NCBI RefSeq assembly: GCF_001921845.1 | Contig: NZ_MSJM01000003.1 | Location: 1 to 64,000, forward strand | Direction: 5' to 3' | Length of the DNA stretch: 64,000 nt | Source of the DNA: Streptococcus cuniculi | Lineage (GTDB): Bacteria; Bacillota; Bacilli; Lactobacillales; Streptococcaceae | Part shown: in pieces, positions 29,742 through 38,699 of the stretch | How the letters are laid out: each line of letters starts with the position of its first letter | How positions within the stretch are numbered: the first letter of the stretch is position 1 | The notes under the pieces: generated by a model | What the model saw: only the letters and a program-made list of their open reading frames with translations | The model's database searches: none | Told to the model about the DNA's origin: nothing | Program-made: the position numbers and the translations under genes

Positions 29742-30836
29742 TCACATCGCTGTTTCTTTCAAGGTGAAGTCCTGCCAGGGTTGCAGATAATCCAACATCA
29801 GCAAGCTCCACGGTGTAAGTCGGGCGACAATATTGGCTTTCTCGCTGACGGTAAAGGTTTTGAGGGCAATCTGCAACTCCCCCTTGTAGCGCAGGTAGGC
29901 ATCGTTATCTATCACAATCGTCCCTCTTGTAACCTCCTTGGACTGCGTGCGTGGCGGAATACTGGCCTCCTGATAGCGCACACGAGGCTCGGTCGAGCGA
30001 ATGACAAAGTCAGACACATCTCCCCGATACCGATGCGGAAAATCAAGGACAGCCTGTTCTACAGCGGTCAACTCTACCAAAGGCTCGTAGGTGAGCCCAA
30101 TACTGTCTTGCTCCAAAACCTTGACAAGACCTGCCAATTCGCTTTCTGCGATGAATTGATTGGAAATCAGGACTGTATCAAACAGGCCTGTTGCTTTCAT
30201 CACTTCCGCCTGCACCGTCAAGGGAGCATGCCGAATTTCTTCCAAAGTGGGAAGCCCCTCTGTCACAGGCCATGGTCCTTCTTGCGCCGTATTGGAACTT
30301 AGAAAGACAGCCGTTTCAATCCCTCTTTCGTGGTAAAAGCGTGACATGTCTAAGAAGTGCTGGCGCGAAAGCCCTGTAAATTCATGGGGATAAAAATTGT
30401 GGCAGGCAATGATATTCTCCACATCTGCCTCTGCTTCTAATAATTCTGTCAGCAAGTGCTTATCCGTACTCATATTGAGTTCGATTTTGAGACCAGCCGT
30501 ATTCTGCGTCAAGAGTACCATCTCATCTAGTGGCAACGCCTCATCCAGGCGAACACCTGCTAAACCAAATTCCCGGCATTTTTCCACCAAACAATCGTGC
30601 CAGCCATTGGCCGCTAAAAAGGCCGGACTGACATCTGCAATCACTCGAATGCCCTTGCGATTAGCATAGGCAATAATGTCCTGATAGAACGAGCTATAGT
30701 CGTCCATACCATCTGTGAGCTGCAAGAGGCTCATAAAAAGCCGCTTAGCTCCATACTTGGCAAGTAAATCGATATAAGCCAAGGACTGCTTGATGTCGTA
30801 TTTCTCAGGATAGAGCGAAAATCCAAGTGCTAGCAT
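29742..30836 (-). CDS. DUF871 / MupG-family TIM-barrel protein
   Basis: This 364-residue soluble protein begins MLALGFSLYPEKYDIKQSLAYIDLLAKYG, with an N-terminal TIM barrel and a C-terminal beta domain (RYRGDVSDFVIRSTEPRVRY). MupG of Staphylococcus aureus, in the same family, is a 6-phospho-muramidase acting on MurNAc-6P-GlcNAc. Here the neighbours are a GH1 6-phospho-beta-glycosidase and a cellobiose-type PTS, so another 6-phospho-disaccharide is equally possible. It begins eight bases after the GH1 stop. Confidence 0.82.
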   Translation of the reverse strand: MLALGFSLYPEKYDIKQSLAYIDLLAKYGAKRLFMSLLQLTDGMDDYSSFYQDIIAYANRKGIRVIADVSPAFLAANGWHDCLVEKCREFGLAGVRLDEALPLDEMVLLTQNTAGLKIELNMSTDKHLLTELLEAEADVENIIACHNFYPHEFTGLSRQHFLDMSRFYHERGIETAVFLSSNTAQEGPWPVTEGLPTLEEIRHAPLTVQAEVMKATGLFDTVLISNQFIAESELAGLVKVLEQDSIGLTYEPLVELTAVEQAVLDFPHRYRGDVSDFVIRSTEPRVRYQEASIPPRTQSKEVTRGTIVIDNDAYLRYKGELQIALKTFTVSEKANIVARLTPWSLLMLDYLQPWQDFTLKETAM

Positions 30837-30844
30837 AGCGCCTC

Positions 30845-32242
30845 CTATCTCTCAAAACCGTTGTTTTGACTCAGTTCTTTAAACCAATGACCTGACTTTT
30901 TGATCGTCCGCTCTTGGGTATCTAGATCCAGTTCAATTAGACCATAGCGATTCTTATAGGCATTGAGCCAAGACCAACAATCGATAAAGGTCCACAGCAT
31001 ATATCCCTTACAGTTAGCCCCAGCTTCTATCGCCTTGTGGAGCTCCACCAAATGGTCGGCGATAAAGTCAATGCGGTAGTCATCTTGAATCACGCCCTTC
31101 TCGCGGAATTTGTCCTCACCTTCCACTCCCATACCATTTTCCGTCACCAGCCATTCAATATTGCCATAATGCTCCTTGAGGTTCATGCCAATATCGTAAA
31201 TGCCTTTTTCATAGATTTCCCAGCCACGGTGCGGATTAATTTTCTTGCCAGGCATATCGTAAGGCTCGTAGTAATAATGCGGTGTCAAAGGCTCGTCTTC
31301 ACTTGGCTGACTGCTTCTAGCTTGCACGCGCAGAGGTTGATAGTAGTTCACCCCTAGAAAATCAACCGTGTTTTCCTTGATGATGGTCAATTCTTCTTGC
31401 GTTGCTAACGGTAGGATATCATGTTTCTTTAAGATGTCCACCAATTCAGGCGGGTAAACACCTAGAACAGATGGATCTAGGAAACTCTTGGTTTGGAACA
31501 ATTCAGCAATCCGTGCGGCATCTTGGTCTTCTTTGCTGTCACTGCGTGGATAGGCTGGAGTCAAATTCAAGACAATGCAAATCCGATGGTCTGGATGCGT
31601 TTCATGACAGGCCTTGACAGCTAATGAGCTTGCCAACTGCGTATGATAGGCCACCAAGGCGGCCGCCTTGGCATCGATTACACCAGGTAGATGAAAATCT
31701 CCTAAATACCCACATTCGACAGGAACAATCGGCTCATTAAAGGTTATCCAAGTATCCACGATGTCGCCAAACAGGTCAAAACAGGTCCTTGCATAGCGCT
31801 CATAGGCATAGACTGTCTCCTTGTTTTCCCAGCCGCCACGCTCCTGAAGAGCGTATGGTAAATCAAAATGATAGAGATTGACAATCAGCTTGATTCCCTC
31901 ATCCACAATGCTCTTAAAGACCTGACGGTAGAAGGCAACTGCCTGCTCATTGACCGCGCCTGTCCCGTCTGCAATCAAACGTGACCACTGAATGGAAGTC
32001 CGAAAAACCGTATGCCCTGTTTCTTTCAGAAGCTGGATATCCTCTCGGAAATGCTGATAGAAGGTAGAGGTGTTTTCAGGACCTACCTGATCAAAAAAGC
32101 GTTCTGGCTCCCTTTCATACCAAGCGTCCCAGTTGCTTTTAGTCTTACCGTCTCCTGCTACAATCCCCTCACTCTGCGGGCCAGAAGTCGAACTCCCCCA
32201 CAAAAATCCTTCTGGAAAACGATATAGTGTTTTTTCTGACAT
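30845..32242 (-). CDS. GH1 6-phospho-beta-glucosidase
   Basis: The start MSEKTLYRFPEGFLWG at 32242 gives 465 residues; 29 extra upstream residues are out of character. The acid/base Glu lies in TFNEP (about 165) and the nucleophile Glu in VTENG (about 370). The FPEGFLWGSSTSGPQSEG start and YMLWTFIDCWSWLNAY end are typical of GH1. It cleaves the phosphorylated disaccharide delivered by the PTS. The promoter carries a near-consensus cre site. Confidence 0.93.
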   Translation of the reverse strand: MSEKTLYRFPEGFLWGSSTSGPQSEGIVAGDGKTKSNWDAWYEREPERFFDQVGPENTSTFYQHFREDIQLLKETGHTVFRTSIQWSRLIADGTGAVNEQAVAFYRQVFKSIVDEGIKLIVNLYHFDLPYALQERGGWENKETVYAYERYARTCFDLFGDIVDTWITFNEPIVPVECGYLGDFHLPGVIDAKAAALVAYHTQLASSLAVKACHETHPDHRICIVLNLTPAYPRSDSKEDQDAARIAELFQTKSFLDPSVLGVYPPELVDILKKHDILPLATQEELTIIKENTVDFLGVNYYQPLRVQARSSQPSEDEPLTPHYYYEPYDMPGKKINPHRGWEIYEKGIYDIGMNLKEHYGNIEWLVTENGMGVEGEDKFREKGVIQDDYRIDFIADHLVELHKAIEAGANCKGYMLWTFIDCWSWLNAYKNRYGLIELDLDTQERTIKKSGHWFKELSQNNGFER

Positions 32243-32272
32243 AGTTTCTCCTTTGCACCTGTTTTTAACTCT

Positions 32273-32309
32273 AGTATAATCCTTCCAGCCTCCCCTGTAA
32301 ATGCTTTCA
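32273..32309 (-). promoter_or_regulatory. Promoter with near-consensus cre site upstream of the GH1 gene
   Basis: A -10 TATACT (32278-32273) and a -35 TTTACA (32301-32296) are 17 bases apart. TGTAAATGCTTTCA at 32296-32309 matches the CcpA consensus TGWAANCGNTNWCA except at one central base, and overlaps the -35. CcpA repression is the simple reading. Confidence 0.7.
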
Positions 32310-32342
32310 AAAAAGATATTTTTCCACATTCTTAAGGAAAAT

Positions 32343-32404
32343 AGATAAAAAGGAGCAAAACAGCCGTCGTGATTTCAATGAAATCGACTGTTATCACTCC
32401 TTTG
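32343..32404 (-). terminator. Terminator of the heterodimeric ABC exporter operon
   Basis: A long imperfect hairpin (GGAG...CTCC with inner TTTCA/TGAAA arms) is followed on the minus strand by TTTTTATC. It lies about 70 bases past the stop of the second ABC gene. Confidence 0.7.
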
Positions 32405-32470
32405 TTTATCCGTTTGAAACTACATTTTGTATCCTAGTTTCTCAGCTCAACTATCAACAGGCAATGCCCT

Positions 32471-34213
32471 CTACCCCACTTTTTGCTGAATAGCGTGCAT
32501 GTGAGCGTAGATTCCTCCGAGAGCTAAAAGCTCCTCATGGTTACCTCGCTCGGCAATCTGCCCTTTATCAAGTACCAAAATCTGGTCTGCATTTTGAATC
32601 GTAGAAAGCCGATGGGCAATGATAAAGGTTGTCCGTCCCTCCTTCACCACTTCCATGGCATGCTGGATGATTTCTTCGGTCTCTGTATCAATGTGCGAGG
32701 TCGCTTCATCCAAAATCAAAATCTTAGGATCCGAGTAGAGGGTACGAGCAAAAGCAATCAGCTGCCGCTCGCCACTTGAAAAGGCTGCTCCCTTTTCGAC
32801 AACAGGCTCGTCAATCCCCTTTTCAAGCCGTCCTAGCAAGTCCTTGGCCCCAACCTTTTCCAGAGATTCCAAAATCTTCTGACGATCCATCTCCTCGTCA
32901 TTCATGCTGACATTGCTCCCAATGGTCCCCGTAAAGAGATAGGGGTCTTGAAGGACAATCCCCATGTGACTGCGGACACTTTCACGCGCATAGTCTCTGA
33001 TATTTTGCCCATCAATAAAGACACCACCTTCTTGCGGATCATAAAAGCGATAGAGGAGGTTCATGATGGAGGTCTTGCCCGATCCAGTATGACCGACAAG
33101 CGCAATGGTCTCGCCTTTTTCTACCTCAAAGGAAATATCCTGCAAAATGGGCTTGCCTTCTTCATAGGCAAACTGGACATGGTCAAAGACCACACGACCT
33201 GCTGTCACGGCCAATTCTGCCTCACCATCTTCTTCTACAGGCTCTTCCAACAAGGCCAACAAGCGTTTCCCTGTCTCCAAGGAACGCAGCATATTAGGAA
33301 ATTGCTGGACTAGACGCCCCATCGCATCAAACACATCTGCGGTATAGTTGATATAGACAAAGAGAATCCCCGCTGTCAACTGCCACTGACCTGCTAGGAA
33401 ACGCTGACCTGCAATGGTTAGGACTAGGGTAATCACCAAGTATTTGATGAGCTCTGTCATGTTCCAAGTCGCAATAGACTGCGCCCAGATAATCCGATTT
33501 TCGGCTGCCCTCATCTTGTTGGCAGTCTGTTCAAAATCCTGCATTACAGTCTCTTCCTGACCATAGAGCTGAATCAGGCTTGCCCCATTCATGGTTTCAT
33601 TGACCTTGGTATTGATGTCACTTCTCGCATCATAAAACTCTTTCATGGGCTGGTCAGTCAAGCGTTTGTAAAAGACCTGCAACCCATAAAATGCTGGCAA
33701 TAAGGCTAGCAGAACCAGTCCGAGGGTCACATTCATATAGAAAATGATGCCGTAGGTAAAGAGCAAGCGTACCAAGTTATTAAAGATATAGACCAAGGTC
33801 GCATAAAATTGATTGCGTAGGGTCTCGGTATCATTGACAATCCGCGTTGCGATTTTCCCTGCTGGCTTGTCATCAAAATAAGAAATCGGCAGTCGCTGCA
33901 TCTGATCGTAGGCACGATTGCGCAAGATTTCCGCAATCCGATTGGCACAGTGCATCAAGATGCGCGTTGACAGATAAAAGAAGAGGCTACCTACAATGTT
34001 TAAGCCCATATAGGCTGCTAATTGCCAGAGAAAAGCTGCTTGATCAAAGGCCAAGCCCTTGCTCAAATCCGTTATCGGTCCATCAATGATTCGTTGCAAG
34101 AGAATCGGTGAAAGGCGTACCAGAGTTGACGCACCAAGATAGATGAGCACTCCAAAGCCAAACAAGCCCTTGACATGACGAATTTCTTTTAATAGGGTGA
34201 TGATGATTCTCAT
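32471..34213 (-). CDS. ABC multidrug exporter half-transporter, consensus ATPase site subunit
   Basis: This 580-residue fused permease-ATPase has six membrane helices in residues 1-320 and a C-terminal nucleotide-binding domain. Walker A is GHTGSGKTS, the signature SSGERQ and Walker B LILDEAT with catalytic Glu. Its partner, encoded upstream with a 4-base overlap, has Asp instead, so the pair looks like an LmrCD/BmrCD/TM287-288 heterodimer with one active and one degenerate site. Multidrug or peptide export is inferred; no substrate is visible. Confidence 0.9.
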   Translation of the reverse strand: MRIIITLLKEIRHVKGLFGFGVLIYLGASTLVRLSPILLQRIIDGPITDLSKGLAFDQAAFLWQLAAYMGLNIVGSLFFYLSTRILMHCANRIAEILRNRAYDQMQRLPISYFDDKPAGKIATRIVNDTETLRNQFYATLVYIFNNLVRLLFTYGIIFYMNVTLGLVLLALLPAFYGLQVFYKRLTDQPMKEFYDARSDINTKVNETMNGASLIQLYGQEETVMQDFEQTANKMRAAENRIIWAQSIATWNMTELIKYLVITLVLTIAGQRFLAGQWQLTAGILFVYINYTADVFDAMGRLVQQFPNMLRSLETGKRLLALLEEPVEEDGEAELAVTAGRVVFDHVQFAYEEGKPILQDISFEVEKGETIALVGHTGSGKTSIMNLLYRFYDPQEGGVFIDGQNIRDYARESVRSHMGIVLQDPYLFTGTIGSNVSMNDEEMDRQKILESLEKVGAKDLLGRLEKGIDEPVVEKGAAFSSGERQLIAFARTLYSDPKILILDEATSHIDTETEEIIQHAMEVVKEGRTTFIIAHRLSTIQNADQILVLDKGQIAERGNHEELLALGGIYAHMHAIQQKVG

Positions 34214-35940
34214 GCTTCTCCTCCTTCCTGACGTTGCTGCCGTTGGTATTGCTCATAATACCAGCCTTCGTTTGCTAAGAGCTGGGCGGGTGTTCCTTCT
34301 TCGACGATGCGTCCGTCCTCTAGCACCAAGACCCAATCCGCATGATGCACCGCAGACAGGCGATGGGTCACGATGATATTGGTCTTGCCCATTCGCTCCC
34401 GCTGGATATTTTCAATAATCTGCCGCTCTGTTCGCGCATCAACAGCTGACAAGGAATCATCCAAGATGAGCAGGTCTGGATTTCTCAAAAAGGCTCGCGC
34501 AATCGAAATCCGCTGTTTTTGTCCGCCTGAAATCGACACACCTCGCTCCCCAATCATGGTCTCCATGCCTTCTGACATCCGCTCCAAGTCCTTGGTAAAG
34601 TCTGCTGTTTCAATGGCTTGAACAATCTCCTCTAGCTGACTGCCGACCTTGCCAAGCGCAATATTTTCCCGAACGGATTTTGAAAAGAGCACATGCTCCT
34701 GCGGTACATACCCTATCTTCTTCTCAATGGAATCCCGCTTGAAATCAAGCACCGATTGGCCATTGATTGTAAAGCCTCCTGTCCCGACAGGGTATTGACG
34801 TAAGAACTGACGCACCAAGGTCGTTTTTCCCGAACCTGTCTTTCCGACAATCCCGACTGTCTGACCTGCCTTCAAAGTCCAGGAAATGCCTGTCAGACTA
34901 TTGCGCTCTGCCTGCGGATAGGAAAAATCGTAGTTTTCAAAGACAATCTCATCTAAGCCTGCCAACCACTCGTTGCCATCTTCTTCCATGTCATCACCCG
35001 TGTCCACCAACTCCTGCAATTTCGCAAAAGAGGTCTTGCCTGTCTGATAGACCAAGATAAAGTCCGACAGCATCCAAAAAGGCTCTAAGAGTGACACCGT
35101 GTAGAGTTGCAGGGCAATCACCTGACCGAGCGATACCTGTCCCCGCTCTAAAAAGATCGCTCCCATCCCTAAAATTGCTATGGTCGCAAGTCCTAGTAAA
35201 ATGGTCGCTAGGGGATTGTACAAAGATTGCAACGCCATGATATTGTCGCCACCACGCGCAAGCGTGCGCGTGCGTTCTTGGAACTTACGCTCCTGTCGTT
35301 CTTTCTTGCTGTAGGCCCTTGTCACTCGAATTCCTTCGACCACTTCTAGGACCTCATCATTGAGGCCAGCTACCGCTTCACGGTTGACTTCAACAGCCTT
35401 GTCCTGCTTTTGACCGACAAAGTAAATGGCTGCAACCAAGACCGTCATCGGAATCAAGGCCACAAGGCTAATCTCCCAAGAGATGAAAAACATGGTCGGA
35501 ATGATAAAGGCAATCATCCCACCAGCATAGACGACAATCATGAGCCCATAGCCCACCATGTCCATCAAGCCTTCCACATCCGTTGAAAAGCGGGTCATTA
35601 CATCGCCCGAGCGAAATTTTTCATAAAACGGCGTCCGCATGACTACCAATTTCCGAAAAGAACGCTGCTGCATATCAAATTTAAACTGAACCGATGACTG
35701 GAACAACTTCAAATGCCAAATGTAGGCCATCACATAGGTCAAAATGGTCACTCCGAGCAACAGCAGCATATCCTGCATCAAGCCCGCTCTCGTCAAGCTC
35801 CCCTGACCAATCTTGTCCACCAAGCCCTGAATAATCTTGGTCGGTATCAACAAACACACATCATAAACAATCAACGTAATCGCAACTAGTAAATACAGCC
35901 ACTTGTGCTGCTTTACATAGCGAAAAATCAATCCTATCAT
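34210..35940 (-). CDS. ABC multidrug exporter half-transporter, degenerate ATPase site subunit
   Basis: The start MIGLIFRYVKQHKWLYLL at 35940 follows AAGGAGG and gives 576 residues. Six membrane helices precede an ATPase with Walker A GKTGSGKTT, signature SISGGQKQR and Walker B LLILDDSLSAVD. The Asp after LILD, where a catalytic Glu is usual, marks the non-hydrolysing site of heterodimeric exporters. It overlaps the next gene by four bases (ATGA). Upstream lie a RUP-like element, a terminator and a leader ORF that look like an attenuator. Confidence 0.9.
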   Translation of the reverse strand: MIGLIFRYVKQHKWLYLLVAITLIVYDVCLLIPTKIIQGLVDKIGQGSLTRAGLMQDMLLLLGVTILTYVMAYIWHLKLFQSSVQFKFDMQQRSFRKLVVMRTPFYEKFRSGDVMTRFSTDVEGLMDMVGYGLMIVVYAGGMIAFIIPTMFFISWEISLVALIPMTVLVAAIYFVGQKQDKAVEVNREAVAGLNDEVLEVVEGIRVTRAYSKKERQERKFQERTRTLARGGDNIMALQSLYNPLATILLGLATIAILGMGAIFLERGQVSLGQVIALQLYTVSLLEPFWMLSDFILVYQTGKTSFAKLQELVDTGDDMEEDGNEWLAGLDEIVFENYDFSYPQAERNSLTGISWTLKAGQTVGIVGKTGSGKTTLVRQFLRQYPVGTGGFTINGQSVLDFKRDSIEKKIGYVPQEHVLFSKSVRENIALGKVGSQLEEIVQAIETADFTKDLERMSEGMETMIGERGVSISGGQKQRISIARAFLRNPDLLILDDSLSAVDARTERQIIENIQRERMGKTNIIVTHRLSAVHHADWVLVLEDGRIVEEGTPAQLLANEGWYYEQYQRQQRQEGGEA

Positions 35941-35962
35941 TTTCTCCTCCTTAAAATCCCAC

Positions 35963-36031
35963 AGTCTTTCTGTTTTGATTTTGTATGAATCAAGACGCAT
36001 GAACGACGTAGCAAATCAAAACGAAAAGACT
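35963..36031. mobile_element. Short RUP-like MITE, 69 bp
   Basis: Inverted ends AGTCTTTC.GTTTTGATTT and AAATCAAAACGAAAAGACT bracket a short centre; they match the ends of the element at 18580-18742. The element sits between the attenuator terminator and the ABC exporter start, so it is part of the leader transcript. Confidence 0.65.
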
Positions 36032-36040
36032 CGAAAGCAT

Positions 36041-36075
36041 ACAAAAAACCCGAGATAGAATAGCTCCATCTCGAG
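36041..36075 (-). terminator. Attenuator terminator before the ABC exporter
   Basis: CGAGATGGA (36073-36065) and TCTATCTCG (36059-36051) form a stem with one non-Watson-Crick pair, followed by GGTTTTTTG. Its 5' arm and loop (36067-36057) can instead pair with bases 36130-36119 of the leader ORF over 11 pairs with one bulged C. The two structures exclude each other. Confidence 0.8.
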
Positions 36076-36098
36076 TCCCTCAAGTCCACAAAAAGACA

Positions 36099-36203
36099 CT
36101 AAGACTGATACTTAGAAAGGAGGCTATTCTGAAAAACACAACTGTTCATTCCAACATTGTTGACCATTACAACATTACTCATCAATACTACATTGTTGTT
36201 CAT
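36099..36203 (-). CDS. 34-residue leader peptide ORF
   Basis: The ATG at 36203 has AAAGGAG eight bases upstream and a strong promoter (TTGACA, 16, TAAAAT). The product is short, rich in Asn, Val and Met (begins MNNNVVLMSNVVMVNNVG, ends SLLSKYQS), with no signal peptide or known bacteriocin motif. The transcript meets a terminator 24 bases after the stop. A BmrB-like role as a translated sensor for the downstream ABC exporter fits best. A stand-alone peptide product (signal or bacteriocin) is the alternative. I do not recognise it as a known family. Confidence 0.7.
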   Translation of the reverse strand: MNNNVVLMSNVVMVNNVGMNSCVFQNSLLSKYQS

Positions 36204-36237
36204 TGTTTTTTCTCCTTTCAATCGTGATATATCTATC

Positions 36238-36265
36238 ATTTTAACAGAATATGTAAGGATGTCAA
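36238..36265 (-). promoter_or_regulatory. Strong promoter of the leader ORF
   Basis: On the minus strand TTGACA (36265-36260), a 16-base spacer and TAAAAT (36243-36238) predict a start near 36231. This gives a 5' UTR of about 28 bases before the leader ATG. Confidence 0.75.
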
Positions 36266-36345
36266 GAAATACTTGGATTTTTTGGAAAATATTTTTTTGC
36301 AGGACAAGCAAGAAGAAGTCAGGAAAGTCCCAACTTCTCTCTAAC

Positions 36346-37623
36346 TTATTTTTGTAAGTCTCGGATACGGCTCGTTACACCTTTTAGATTGTAACACTCC
36401 GCATAATCCCGAATTGGACGCTTAATGTGGTCAATGACATACCGTTTCCCGTCAATATGATAGGCTGCTAAATTGGCATATAGTTTCTCGATTTGTTCCT
36501 TGACTTCCTCGTCGTTAAAGGTATAATGACCTGCTATGTCTAGGATTTCTTCTTGCAACTCCTGATTGCCTCCTTCCAAGATTTGCTCAACCGTCAAATC
36601 TTTCTGGTCTCCCATCATCCACTTTCTCCATCGCTCACTTTTAATGGCATGTAGGAGAAGGGTTTGACGAATGGTAGACGGTTCAGAAACCAAGCCTTGC
36701 TCGACTAATTTTTGTTCGACTTTTCCTAGATTGAGATACGCACGAGTTTCCTCCGTACCATATTGAGGGGCTACATTGGTTGCGGTAATCGCTGATGGGA
36801 TATGCTCTAGCAAGGTAACATCATCGAGATAGTCCCCATTATGCTCTTTCAAACCAACACCATATTTCTTGGCCATCTGTGCTAAATCATAGGCATTTCG
36901 AAAATTAAAGTGACCAACTTGTTCAGTCTTACGTGTCAAGGTTCCTGTCTGACCAACAATAAAGGTTGGCATCGGCAACTGGCGTTTCCCTAATTCTTCC
37001 TGCAACTGTTGAATGAAGGTTTCATAGGTCTCCGTAGAAGTCAAACCACCATTTGTTTCTTCTGTTCCAACCTCGTAGCCAATTTCTGGCAATCCGCGTT
37101 TCTTACGCTCCTCTTCACAGAAGGCAATCAAGTCAACCGTCCGATCCAATACGACTTCAAGTGGAATCACCTTTCCAACTTCAAAAGGATCCTTAGTCGG
37201 GTCAATCATCAGTAAATCAAAGCCTGCTTCAATGTCTCCTACGTAGGACTGCTGGCCTAGGCGCATGGCTTCTTCTACTGGTAAATGGTCATTTCTTTCT
37301 TTATCCCGCTGCCAAGGACCACCATGGTCTCGGCAAAGATAATAGAGATTATCATAGCCAATTTCTTCTGCCACTTCTTCTACCGCTTTGGCAAAGCTAA
37401 ACTGGTTCCAGCCATTGACATAGCCTCCGCCTAATTCATCCAAATCGACCTGATTTCGGCTAGCGATAAACATGACAGGGTAGTCATCTTCTTTTGATAA
37501 TTCGAGCGTTGCCTGCACACAATTGCGTGACATAGGTCCAATCCCTAACAAGGTAGCGGATTCTCCCTGACTTTGCAAGGCTAGCAAGCCTTCTACGACT
37601 GATTTAATGGACAATTTCGACAT
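36346..37623 (-). CDS. GatZ/KbaZ-family sugar-phosphate protein
   Basis: This 425-residue TIM-barrel protein is of the D-tagatose-1,6-bisphosphate aldolase subunit GatZ/KbaZ family; the segments LLGIGPMSRNCVQATL, DHGGPW and GYEVGTEETNGGLT are typical. GatZ normally assists the catalytic partner GatY/KbaY, which is absent from this operon. Some family members act alone as sugar-phosphate 4-epimerases. It is the last gene of a fructose-family PTS operon, so a ketose phosphate substrate is likely. The exact reaction is open. Confidence 0.8.
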   Translation of the reverse strand: MSKLSIKSVVEGLLALQSQGESATLLGIGPMSRNCVQATLELSKEDDYPVMFIASRNQVDLDELGGGYVNGWNQFSFAKAVEEVAEEIGYDNLYYLCRDHGGPWQRDKERNDHLPVEEAMRLGQQSYVGDIEAGFDLLMIDPTKDPFEVGKVIPLEVVLDRTVDLIAFCEEERKKRGLPEIGYEVGTEETNGGLTSTETYETFIQQLQEELGKRQLPMPTFIVGQTGTLTRKTEQVGHFNFRNAYDLAQMAKKYGVGLKEHNGDYLDDVTLLEHIPSAITATNVAPQYGTEETRAYLNLGKVEQKLVEQGLVSEPSTIRQTLLLHAIKSERWRKWMMGDQKDLTVEQILEGGNQELQEEILDIAGHYTFNDEEVKEQIEKLYANLAAYHIDGKRYVIDHIKRPIRDYAECYNLKGVTSRIRDLQK

Positions 37624-37633
37624 AGTTTTCTCC

Positions 37634-38680
37634 TTATTTTACTTCTTCATCTGCTAGATTTGGTTTTGTGAAGTGGATAATTGCAACAGATACCAGCGTT
37701 CCAATCAGCATGGCAAGGAAATACCACAACTTCCCGTTGACAACTGGCAAAATAATCAAGCCTCCGTGCGGTACCAGTGCTTCGACATTGTTAATCATGC
37801 CCAAGGCACCACCCACAGCACTTCCGATGATAATAGCTGGCAATACCCGTTTCATATCTTTGACTGCAAAAGGAATCGCTCCTTCTGTAATACCAATGAG
37901 TCCCATAAAGAAGGCTGACATCCCCAAATCTCGATCTTCTTTGGTATATTTTTTCCGATCAATAAAGGTTGAGATGGCAACCGCAAGCGGTGGAATCGCT
38001 ACTGCAATTCGGTGAGCTCCATTTGGTGCATAGATACCTTCTGCCATCAGAGCAAGTGTAAAAGCTGTCGCTGTCTTATTGATTGGGCCTCCCATATCAA
38101 CAGCAGTCATCGCTCCGATAATGAGCCCAAGCACAATGGCACTGCCACCTTGTAATTCACCCAAAGTAGCGACTAGCCATGTCATCGCTGCACCAATCGG
38201 AACAGAAATGACGTAAATGTAGAGCATTCCCAATAAAAAGACTGTTAGAATCGGGATGATTAAGATAGGCATCAAGGTACGAATGGTTGGTGTTACTTTC
38301 CAGGTTTTACACCATTTTACAAAGTAACCCGTCAGCACACCTAGCAACATAGCTCCTAAAAAACCAGTCTTAACTTGAGCAGAACCGATTGGATTATTGG
38401 CAACATAACCCAAAATCATGGCAGGTGCAAGAGCAGGTTTGCCTGCGATAGAATAGGCGATATAGCCTGCAAGTAGCGGAATCATGATGGAAAATCCTGC
38501 CACCCCTAAATCCAGCAAATCCTGCATGAATTGGCTGCTAACTTCCATTCCTCCTTCGCCAGGCTTTCCTGTCGCTAAGGATAGGGCGATAAAGACCCCA
38601 CCTACGACAACCGATGGTAGCATATACGATACCCCAGTATTAAAGGCTTTTTGTAAGTCTTTCCACAACGTCTTCTCCAT
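37634..38680 (-). CDS. PTS fructose-family EIIC
   Basis: This 348-residue membrane permease has about nine helices and the fructose-type motifs GAMTAVDMGGPINKTATAF and GITEGAIPFAVKD. It is a separate IIC rather than part of a fused IIABC. It works with the IIA and IIB encoded upstream. Sugar not determined; the GatZ-like enzyme hints at a ketose or hexitol. Confidence 0.9.
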   Translation of the reverse strand: MEKTLWKDLQKAFNTGVSYMLPSVVVGGVFIALSLATGKPGEGGMEVSSQFMQDLLDLGVAGFSIMIPLLAGYIAYSIAGKPALAPAMILGYVANNPIGSAQVKTGFLGAMLLGVLTGYFVKWCKTWKVTPTIRTLMPILIIPILTVFLLGMLYIYVISVPIGAAMTWLVATLGELQGGSAIVLGLIIGAMTAVDMGGPINKTATAFTLALMAEGIYAPNGAHRIAVAIPPLAVAISTFIDRKKYTKEDRDLGMSAFFMGLIGITEGAIPFAVKDMKRVLPAIIIGSAVGGALGMINNVEALVPHGGLIILPVVNGKLWYFLAMLIGTLVSVAIIHFTKPNLADEEVK

Positions 38681-38699
38681 GGTTATTCTCCTTTTGTAT

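Noticed and set aside
29545..29811. ORF of 88 codons between the PTS regulator and the DUF871 gene
   Set aside because: Mostly covered by the RUP-like element and overlapping the DUF871 gene in another frame; no ribosome site.
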